A stretch of 64,000 nt of DNA from Glandiceps talaboti (Eukaryota > Hemichordata > Enteropneusta > Spengelidae), in contig NC_135553.1 of NCBI RefSeq assembly GCF_964340395.1, forward strand, positions 18,538,501 to 18,602,500, written 5' to 3'. Made by a program: the position numbers and the translations under genes. A model generated the notes under the pieces. The model was not told where the DNA came from. It searched no databases and worked only from the letters and a program-made list of their open reading frames with translations. This document shows positions 54,799-64,000 of the stretch, in pieces. Positions within the stretch are counted from its first letter, which is position 1; each line of letters starts with the position of its first letter.

Positions 54799-56573
54799 AT
54801 GAATTCAGCAGCATTGATCGTTATCGTCTGTGTCGTCAGCTATGCCCAACTTGCACCAGGAGCAGTGTTTGAAAGGGACGTGGTAATTATAATCAGCATA
54901 AATACGTTATATTTTGTTTTTTATTGATATTTCCGACTGATATTATATTGTAATGATGTACAGGTTTGCTCTCTTATATATCTATGGCCAGATAATTGTT
55001 TTCATTGGTTTGTTTACTTTTCATGTTTTCTTTGTGATTGAACATTACTTGTCACAAAAAAGAGCATCATCACGATCGGACATTTACCTTTTTGATTTGT
55101 ATTACTCACATCGTTGAGTTGTTCAGAAGTTGGACGTTTATATCTTCGACTTATTTTTACATTCAGTACAGCAATTTATTTGTGTATTGGGTACTGAATG
55201 TCTACAATCGTCTGATTATATTTCCTCAGACAAATGTCTTCAAAACAACGACTATCAATGGCGTTAGAGAAGAGATCGATGTTACGATAGATGAAGACAG
55301 ACAGGTTGAAATATTTCAATCCAACGATGGAACACTCGTTAAAGATTTCCAAAAGGTAGGTTGACCATTATTCCTCTGATTATTTATTCCTCTGATTTCA
55401 ATAACCAGTGTGCTTTAGAACTGCTATAATTTGTTTTTAGCCTTTGACTTTGTTAAAATTTCGTCGGCTTTCTTAAAGGGACTACAAAGTATGATACCAG
55501 GGGATGATGACACATGCTACATCCGACCACTGACATTGAAGGACAATATGCAGCCTTCCGCATTGAAAGCTGCCCTTGAGAATAACGAGGTGAGTCAAAC
55601 AATGGGCACACAGGATACTAGTATTTAGGTATTAATTCTAACACCAATTTTTGAATTTACCAGCAGAGTTGTAAGGTTGTTATATCACAAAATATCTTAT
55701 AATAGTGTGAAGTTATTAAAAAGAACAAACTACGCAAATGTTTACAAAAGAAATTGGGCATTACCATGTTAATGAAGCTGTTAATGAACAAGTTTAACGC
55801 ATGCGCAGTTGGCGGATTTTAGGGCAGCTATTAACAATTATCATAGGTTAAGATAACAATCAGAGTGTGTAAACGTAATTTTTGTTATTGAAGTCGTAAT
55901 ATACAGTTGTTGAATTTGTACATGTTTCGAGGTATGATTTACCATTACAGTGTCAGATACACTGTAAAACATTTTCTAGCATGTGAAACGGTTACCGTAA
56001 TATATCTGCTTTCTAAACAGAATCCTTTAGTAGATGGGGCGAGTCTTGAAGAGGGTTTTGCCTACAGCGCTGGAGAACCAATCAAAAATCCATCGGTGGT
56101 TGGTGAGGTTATAGAGGCTGCTTGTGAAGGAAAGAACTTACGATGGTTGACTCCTTCTGAAGATGGTGAGTTGTTTATAAAGAAATTAAAACTTTTCGAA
56201 TGTCAAAGGATTAAGATGTGAGTGAGTGAGTGAGTGAGTGAGTGAGTGAGTGAGTCAGTGAGTCAGTCAGTCAGTCAGTCAGTGTATGTATGTATGTATG
56301 TATGTATGTATGTATGTATGTATGTATGTATGTATGTATGTGTGTGTGTGTGTGTGTGTGTGTTTGTTTGTTTGTTTGTTTGTTTGTTTGTTTGTGTGTG
56401 TGTATGTATGTATGTATGTATGTATGTATGTATGTATGTATGTGTTTGTTTGTTTGTGTGTTTGTTTGTTTGTGTGTGTATGTGTGTGCGCGTGCGTGCG
56501 TGTGTATACTATTCGTGTGTGTGTATGTATGTATGTATGTATGTATGTATGTATGTATGTATGTATGTATGTA

Positions 56574-56606
<33 letters not shown>

Positions 56607-56806
56607 ATGTATGTATGTATGTATGTATGTATGTATGGATTGATGGATTGATGGATGGGTGGATGAGTGGATGGAAACGGATGCGAGTCTATTGTACCTT
56701 TTTGCCTTATTTTCCTGTGGGCATATAATTTCTAATTAGGTCATGTCCTCCCTTTTCAGGAGTAAGGGCTGGATGTTGTTGGCTGTGTTGGAGGTGTTTC
56801 GGCTAA
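54799..56806 (+). CDS. BRICHOS-domain secreted peptide precursor, copy B
   Basis: Five exons: 54799-54882, 55230-55359, 55441-55589, 56021-56165 and 56760-56806 (TAA), joining in phase to 184 residues. The model uses a donor at 55360 (GTAG then GTTGAC), because the stronger-looking donor at 55356 would leave exon 3 out of frame. Layout: signal peptide (core ALIVIVCVVSYAQL, about residues 1-23), BRICHOS domain with EEIDVTIDEDRQVEIF, LVKDFQK, the CYIRPL hallmark and the paired cysteine in ACEGKNLRWL, then a C-terminal peptide VRAGCCWLCWRCFG. The arginine could mark the processing site and the terminal glycine an amide donor. In polychaetes such precursors release antimicrobial peptides; here the peptide is far shorter than the roughly 20-residue arenicin type, and its activity is unknown. 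This copy has intact splice signals throughout and is the best model of the family. AATAAA at 56898. Confidence 0.8.
56217..56660. repeat. Microsatellite block in intron 4 of BRICHOS copy B
   Basis: About 440 bp of (GTGA)n, (GTAT)n, (GT)n, (GTTT)n and (GGAT)n units, upstream of the peptide exon at 56760. It sits in the same relative place as the tracts of copy A. Confidence 0.9.
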
Positions 56807-56897
56807 ACAAGCTGTTGAAGTTCATCGTGATATGATGGTTGTTAAAGAAGACAAATTGTTCCTAATATCCACGACTTTCAACATCATATATCGGCTG

Positions 56898-56903
56898 AAT
56901 AAA
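56898..56903 (+). terminator. Polyadenylation signal of BRICHOS copy B
   Basis: AATAAA about 90 nt after the stop codon; another AATAAA lies near 56980. Confidence 0.45.
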
Positions 56904-57177
56904 TTTTAATTGGTGAAGGGTTTCACATTTGAATCAATATTCTTCATTCTGAACTATGTAGACCCACGATTTCTCTCGAATAAAAAGTCTTCGGATAATT
57001 ATCGTCCGTCCCTCTTTTTGCCTAGTTCACATTTGCGTTTTGATACATAAGGGGTATAATACTCCACTACTAGTAGTATTATAGTTTCTGCCAAATTTAG
57101 TTGCTAGATAGTTTTAGGATTTCTATTAAAAGGTGTCACTGATTTTATTTTCCTGTCTTGAAAGAAGTATATCTTCT

Positions 57178-57455
<278 letters not shown>

Positions 57456-58167
57456 TGTGTCTCTGTTTGTGTAAGCCTCTCTCTGTCAATGTATTTGTGT
57501 TTTGACTTCTTTTGGGGTATGTGTGTACGTTTGTTGTGTGTTCATAAATCATAACCAGTAATATCACGTATTCGCTGATATTCAAATATCTAATATATCT
57601 ACATGTATAAGACGGTGATCATCTCCTGGTACCCTCTGTCCCACTGGTGCCGAGTGACTTAAGTCACACGTTTTAAACTAAATTGAATTTGATTTGGAGA
57701 GTGCTAAAGAAAATGGTGACACAAAAAGACATAAATAAAATTACACAGCTAGACACACACACACACACACACATTCAAGTGAATGTAGTTTAATTATTGT
57801 TTCCGTCGTCAGATTGTAACTCTTGAGGTGTACATGTGTAAAAGTACGCATTATTAAACCTAAAATCTTATTTCAACAAGAAAGGGCACAATGCCGGTTA
57901 ACCTTGCTAAATGGGAAGATTTTGCTGCATAATTGGGTAATTCATCTGGCCTCTTTTTAATATACTTTACCCTTTATTGCTTTATTGCATTTTTAGTTCT
58001 GTGGTAGATATGATGAAGTTTTTTTGCCTACCTTTTGTACTTATTTTACTGGGTTGGGGAAGGGACGTTTCATATTTGAAAATTTGTTTTTCTAAGTGAC
58101 CCTATTGCAAAATTTGAAAACCAAAATGACAGCCTAGCAAAGAACGAATTTTGCAAAGTGATTCCCC

Positions 58168-58256
<89 letters not shown>

Positions 58257-59170
58257 ACATGATTTGGTGGCTATCTTGGATTTTCGGGGTCAAAGGTCAC
58301 CCAGCTCGGACAAACCCCTTTCAAGTGATAAATATACCAACTATGACAAGTTTGGTGCTTTAATCCAGCGTGTCACGATTTCACACAAAACTGTGACTAC
58401 ATGATGACACAGAAAACTGCATCTTTATAACCTCATCACATTGTAGCTGCGTTCATATATAAGCGAACCATATAACTTTCCATCCGTATTTTCGCACGCT
58501 CTAGTCGGGTGTATTTTCTACTCTAGGACTTGCTAACAATATTTCAAACAGTTATCGTCATCGGACATGCTAACCTGCGATATGTTCCCCACTCAATTGA
58601 GGTATCATTCACGTTATCAGGTTGCTTCGCACACCTGGTGATTTTAGTGTTAATCAAGTCATTTGCATTCACTGGGTGACCTGTGATAATATGAATATTC
58701 AGCAGTTTTACCACCTGTTCCAACGAAAGAAGATAGGGAGTTCCAGAACTATTTCCAGTAGTTTACACCATTACTGTATCGTGTGGGGATTTAATGGACA
58801 CATTATTTTAAGAAAGTTAAATACAACTTCGCATTAAAGCATTTAAATCATACCACGATGACATTTATTCGTGCCTTTAAAGAAAAGAATGAACAACAAT
58901 GACTTTTGTTTACAAAAATGTACATTTACATCAGGGTTTAATAAAGAATAACTTGTAGTGTTCTCTTCTGACTGTAAATAGTCACTCTTTTTATTGACAG
59001 AATAAAGACACTTTACCCATCCCCCTGATTCTACTAAATCCCGTATCTAAATGAAAACATCTCTTAACCTTGACCAAAAATGTTCATCAGCTTGGCAGAT
59101 GAAATGACTTACGGAAGTTATAACGCACAGTCAAGCAGTCTGAGGTTACACTGTCACTTTACCTCGTGTC
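57456..59170. other. Unassigned DNA after BRICHOS copy B
   Basis: A (CA)n tract and otherwise featureless AT-rich sequence. No gene recognised. Confidence 0.4.
58170..58253. repeat. Microsatellite (CA)n
   Basis: Pure CA tract of about 84 bp. Confidence 0.9.
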
Positions 59171-59174
59171 TTAA

Positions 59175-59529
59175 AGTGGTCATATATGGATGAGAATTGG
59201 GTATTTATTTTGGATTTTTAATGTATACAACAATGTTATCATGGCTTCCTACTTGGGAAAATCAATGTGAAACAACATATGCCAAGTCCTTGTTTGTACC
59301 GCAATAAATTGGAAAAGATTGATAAATGTGTAGTAACATATTTCTTATTGTACGTACAATAACAAACTTTTTAACATATAATTTAGCTTTTTACAATGTA
59401 ATGAGTTACGAACAAAGACTTGGTCTATGTTTTTTTTCACATTAGTTTCTGAAGTAGGAAGTCATGATGACATTGTTTTGCAAATTTAAAATCCTAAATA
59501 AATGCCCAATCCTCATCCATATGACCTCT
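59175..59529. mobile_element. Foldback MITE downstream of the 59.8-kb gene
   Basis: A 355-bp near-palindrome flanked by TTAA (59171-59174 and 59530-59533). The arms extend over at least 130 bp; the outer parts read AGTGGTCATATATGGATGAG at the left and, inward from the right, AGAGGTCATATGGATGAGGA. No reading frame. It can form a long hairpin in RNA. Confidence 0.6.
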
Positions 59530-59753
59530 TTAACTGTGACAATGAATAAACAGTAATACCATACAGCAAGCACTCGATCTCACGAGACTAACTTTGTTTG
59601 AAGATCTCTCACGTTACACCCACATCTCAAGAGGTGTTAATTTTCATTGCATCAGCGGAAAAAAATGTGTTCCGGCTTACGAGAATGCACGACGTCTGTG
59701 TACCATAAACCGTCCTTAGTCGGCGTCTGATTAGCGTTCAAGTTACGGTCTGT

Positions 59754-60399
59754 TCAAATAATTTCATCTAATGTATTACGGTCGTCGCACCTGCTTGGAC
59801 TGGTGTCTGACGACTCATCTGCACTTGATGAAAGTTGGCTTTTCGAGACAAGTGTTTGTGTGAGTTGAGTAAATCGTTCGTCTCCAATTACACTACATCT
59901 TCTTCGTAGCCGCACATCGTATGGTGATTTCATCCATTTTTCTTGAATCGGAGGAAATCTTGATATTGCCGAGTTCCCGCCCATCATATCTTTCTGTGGA
60001 CCATTTAGCGGTAAATGAAAATCTAAATTTGTTGGTTTACCAAGCCCGTTATGTTCATCTTCTCGACGTACATGTTGTATGTACGACAGAGTTCTCAATC
60101 TTGTTGAGAGCTGTGCTTGTCTTCGTAAAAATACGCGGATTTGTGAATCTAAGAAATTCAAATTTCTCGCTTGCTGCGACTCTTCCCGTTTGAGTTGTTT
60201 TTCACGTATTTTCTGCAATTTTTTATCATTTGAGATAGTCTGTCTCATATGCTTCCGTACAGCTGGATTCATTCGAGTGAAATCCGGGTCACCGTCATCA
60301 GTTTGCCAGGCACTGGAACTCGAGTGACTAAAAAATTGTTCACCACTTCTACCGTTTGACAAACATCCGGGTACTCTTGGTAACCTGGTCGCACCATCC
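59754..60399 (-). CDS. Terminal exon of an unrecognised coiled-coil protein
   Basis: Open to a stop at 59754 for 214 codons. The frame runs upstream past any good ATG, and on the minus strand TTTGATAGTTTCAG directly precedes 60399, so this is best read as the last exon of a spliced gene. The protein is hydrophilic. It starts with a Ser-rich stretch (SHSSSSAWQTDDGDPDF), then a conserved-looking NPAVRKHMRQTISNDKKLQ and a basic helix likely to form a coiled coil (QKIREKQLKREESQQARNLNF, then FLRRQAQLSTRLRTL). A PPIQEKWMKSPYDVRLRRRC segment and a Ser/Asp-rich tail follow. No signal peptide or membrane segment. I do not recognise the family. Upstream exons were not found, and a foldback element (59175-59529) lies just beyond the stop, perhaps in the 3' UTR. 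Confidence 0.55.
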
Positions 60400-60662
60400 C
60401 TGAAACTATCAAAAATGGCTTGATTTTAATATAAATAAAGTATTTATATATATAAAGTCGTACTATATTAATATATATGTGAGTTAAATAATGAAAAACG
60501 TACGAGAAGTAAACTTGAAAATGTATGTCTTTATAAGCCAAGACATCAATAATAGATCTAGAGAAAGTTAGTATAACCACATTAATATATATGTAGTGGT
60601 GCCAACTTGTCAATAACTGCTGATCATGTCGATTGATTGAATGATTAATTGATTGATTGATT

Positions 60663-60697
60663 TATTGGTTGGTTGGTTGGTTGGTTGGTTGGTTGAT
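60663..60697. repeat. Microsatellite (TTGG)n
   Basis: Short run of TTGG units inside a longer ATTGATTG-rich region. Confidence 0.75.
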
Positions 60698-60964
60698 TGA
60701 ATGAGGGATACATGTTTACTCATGATTCAGTCCAGCATTCCTCAGTTCAGATTCAGATTCATATTCAGTTCAACATCGCGACATCTATATAGTAGTAAAC
60801 TGTAAGATACGTCTTGGTACAAGTAAACGACCACTCATAGGTTCAAAGAGCCACACATCAAGAGCAAATGGGTTGGCCGATGTATGAGGGCACCAGACAC
60901 GGTGTGCCTTACAGAACATGCACATTCATAGACCTCAAACTTAGTTTCCTGTTTCAGACCATTA

Positions 60965-61674
60965 GGGAGCCTTCAGTAATTAAAAGGTGGGAGTGACAGG
61001 GCAAACCAGGCATGGGCTGTTGCTTAAAAATGACACTCCCTCTATTGACTTTCTCTAAAACATGACCCCCCATTGAAATATTAAAAAAACAAACAGAATC
61101 AATTATTAAAAAAGACTTTATCCCACTGCTGCCACCACGTTGAAAGTCTCAAAGGTATTGGTTACTTCCCGACTATTACTACCGGACTGAATTTGTGTGA
61201 AATGGGCATTACACTAATCAATACTTGTGTTTGGATCTCAAAGGCTGAGCTAGAGGCCAGAACATTAATCCCTTAACACCTAGACGGACACACTCCCGCT
61301 CGATACTTTCGGGACATCTCCACAATATCATCCGTTAGATCTTACCCAAATGTTCCTGTTTTACTCCTGTTAGACCACTGTGATTTTTTCTCCTCACATC
61401 ACACCTGACAGTTAATTCAGTACATGGTTGTCAGCAGCTATTTGATTAACATGGACTGATATTACGGTACCCAACCCTAACACTAACCTTAGCTCTAACG
61501 CTAACCCTATCCTAATTGATGTGGCCACAGTGGGATGCCAAATTCCTCCAAAAAGGACGAAATTAGACAATATAACGAGTTAATTAAAAGTAAAATGTGA
61601 CCCCCTTATACAATTTTTCTAAAATATGGCTCTCCCTAATTACCCCCCCCCCCCCGAAATTACTGAAGGCTTCC
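60965..61674. mobile_element. PIF/Harbinger-like MITE, copy 2
   Basis: A 710-bp relative of the element at 13830, flanked by TTA on both sides (60962-60964 and 61675-61677). Ends are GGGAGCCTTCAGTAATTA and, read inward from the right, GGAAGCCTTCAGTAATTT. The body is inverted relative to copy 1. No transposase reading frame. Confidence 0.65.
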
Positions 61675-61677
61675 TTA

Positions 61678-64000
61678 TGGCGGTGTGGGGTTCTATTTAC
61701 TGTCTACAAAAAGTGATTCACTGATTCATTTGTAATAAAACGAGTTGTAATTACATTTGCATTGGGTTAAATGGCAAAGACAGTTAACCTATCATTGGTA
61801 CGTACAGTTGATATGTATAGCAGTGACGACTTTGTGTTTAAAAATAAGTTGATTTTGAATAAAATTGTGGTATGAAACATGTGACTTCTATTGTATAACT
61901 ACAGCATGAATGTACTAAGCGTTGACTCAGAGAATTGTAAGGTTAACGTGACGACTAAAACAAATGTTAATTTTGATCTCCACTCCCACCAGGTAGATCG
62001 TGTAACAATACACATGATCACAATCGCAGACATTGTATCTCTACTTGTACACGGGATCATGTAGGGAATTAGCTTAGTAGACGTCATCAGAGACAGGTTG
62101 ATATCCACAGCCACAATAAACACAATTGGGACAGCAACGTACTTAGTGACAATATTTGCTCCGCCACGTCCACTCATCTCTCGACAACGTGTCTAGCTAT
62201 TCTGTCCTTCATGCTTATTCACTTGTTTGTTCTGATCGTGGATCTATTATTGAGATTTATGTGACGAATGCGAATGGTACCAAAACTAAGCCCCAATATT
62301 CAATGTTGAAGCATGGAAGTATACTTCCATGGTTGAAGGAAATATTAAAGGTACGCTCTCAGCAGTAAAGGGGTATCCTTTCTGTAAACATGAGACCCCG
62401 GCATTGCTCGGCACAACCTACAGCCGATATGGCCATGGATGTACAAGTGATCTGTAATACGTCCATGATCAGATCTACATGTTGACATGCACATACCTTT
62501 TCCGATTACTCAAAATAACAGAATAACTTGGCATATTTGATACTCACCCATTAAGACCCTTATCCATCGTGTATGCTATGTAAGACATCCACTTTACAAA
62601 TACTTGGTATATGTTTGCTGTCCCGATTTCAACGTAGTTTCTCGGATATTTGTCCGTTCAAATATTTCTGATGGTTAATAGAGAAGTGGCGGTATTCTGA
62701 ACGTCCAAGTCTTGTCTCGACTCCTAATTACAATGTGCATACATTTAGGGTGCTGCATTGTTCGGAGCGACAGTAGGGGGTCGTCTTAGCGTCACATCTC
62801 AACTCATTGGGAGGTATTTTGAATGAATTGCGAATTATTCATACTATGCTGATGTTACTTGTCAAACTGTTGCTAAGACAGTGGTAATTGTGGTTTTATT
62901 TAGAGACAACAACCTGTTGATTTTGTCTATTATGTATTGTTCTATGGCGAGAGGTAGAACCCCGCGTGTTAAAAATGACGTAATACCGAGCAGTACAATC
63001 TGAACCAGTGTACGGGTATTTGTTGCAAACTAACTAAAAAAATGGACAATATACATGTATTACTGAATCTCCGAAACTTGCAGTAAACTACTTATTTATT
63101 TATTTAGTTATTGTTGATCACATCAATAGCTGTTGCGCGTCCACGACTTCATATCAAGAACCGCTTCTCATCAATTAAAGCGTTCTTTTAGTTTGGATAA
63201 ATCAAAAGTTATTTATCTTTCACAGCAGTTTTTTTAAAAGTTTGTTATAAACGCGCTAGTTTTACCCTTTCATAAATAACATTCTTCAAAAGGGAGTTCC
63301 GCTGTTGTGAGGACATTATCACGTGACAATAGCTTTATTGTCTGTGATCTGACGTTAAAATGTTTATGCAGTGATAAATTGTTTTCAATTCAATTCAATA
63401 CATACATTATACAGTGTGGTTTCTCTACAATATTCTTGTATAAATTAGGTACCTTGAATTAATCGAACTATTCTTAGTCCTACTTCTTTCATGGACTGTT
63501 ATTTGAACAAAATTGGCACTTACAATTCATATTGATTGGTGGTGACATTTATTTCAGAACTGTGCAGTGATTTGTGTGAAGTAGAATGACGTACATATAA
63601 TCCAACTATTGAAATTTTAATCAAAATTTGACATCTAAACCAGTTCTTAAGTGTGGCTATTCGAGTGAGAAACTCAACACTAGATGGACAATACACTTTG
63701 TTAGATTAAATCTGCTACGATGGTCCCGGTTTACTTCATTATCCATATTTCACACAGTCATGATCTGTGACTTTACTTTTTGTCTTTTCGTCTATTGTTG
63801 TTTACAACGCACGGGTTATACATGTGTTTGTCTCAGACACCTAAATCTTCATAAAGTGATATTTAGTTATGTGCTACGTGATGTATTACACATCTATGTA
63901 AAATATAACAATAAACAAATAAATATATAATTAGATCAATAAATAAATAAAAAGTTCGATATCTCAACCTTAGCTAAGAATTTCCGACAATATTTTTCAA
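61678..64000. other. Unassigned DNA at the right edge
   Basis: No gene recognised. Upstream exons of the minus-strand gene ending at 59754 could lie here or beyond the edge. The minus-strand frame 61899-62177 has an ATG and hydrophobic runs but no other support. Confidence 0.35.

Noticed and set aside
61899-62177. 92-codon minus-strand frame with hydrophobic stretches
   Set aside because: No splice support, family motif or signal organisation; similar frames occur by chance in AT-rich DNA.

Overview
The window reads as nuclear DNA from a marine invertebrate animal. It is AT-rich, its genes have GT-AG introns, it is crowded with microsatellites and small inverted-repeat elements, and the identified genes (noggin, a UPA-plus-death-domain protein, BRICHOS peptide precursors) are animal-specific. 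Noggin argues against insects and nematodes. BRICHOS-encoded short cysteine peptides are best known from polychaete annelids, so I favour an annelid or other lophotrochozoan; this assignment is an inference.

Layout. 1-17.9 kb: no convincing gene; microsatellites, an inverted pair of repeats (4.2 and 6.1 kb) and a Harbinger-like MITE (13.8 kb). 17.9-18.7 kb: a single-exon noggin gene on the minus strand. 18.9-31.5 kb: mostly microsatellites and unassigned DNA, with one doubtful open stretch near 30.3 kb. 31.6-38.8 kb: a plus-strand multi-exon gene whose seven supported exons join in phase into a protein with two beta-rich N-terminal units, a proline-rich linker, a UPA domain and a C-terminal death domain. 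39-44 kb: repeats. 44.2-48.4 and 53.3-57.2 kb: two direct copies of a segmental duplication, each carrying a five-exon gene for a secreted BRICHOS precursor whose last exon encodes a very short cysteine peptide (pattern CC-x2-C-x2-C-x-G). The first copy has two tandem last exons. Between the copies lies a decayed Mutator-like element (49.6-50.6 kb). 59.8-60.4 kb: terminal exon of an unrecognised minus-strand gene. The rest, to 64 kb, holds a second Harbinger-like MITE and unassigned DNA.

The most interesting locus is the BRICHOS pair. The precursor is strongly conserved between copies, the peptide exon is variable, and in copy A the peptide exon itself is duplicated together with its preceding (GTAT)n tract, splice acceptor and 3' flank, so one gene could make two peptides by alternative last-exon use. 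In copy A the acceptor aligned with copy B's exon 3 acceptor is TG rather than AG, so its exon 3 must be spliced differently or the gene is damaged. The noggin gene and the UPA-death gene appear unrelated to this locus in function. All exon models come from reading frames, splice consensus and phase; no transcript evidence was available.
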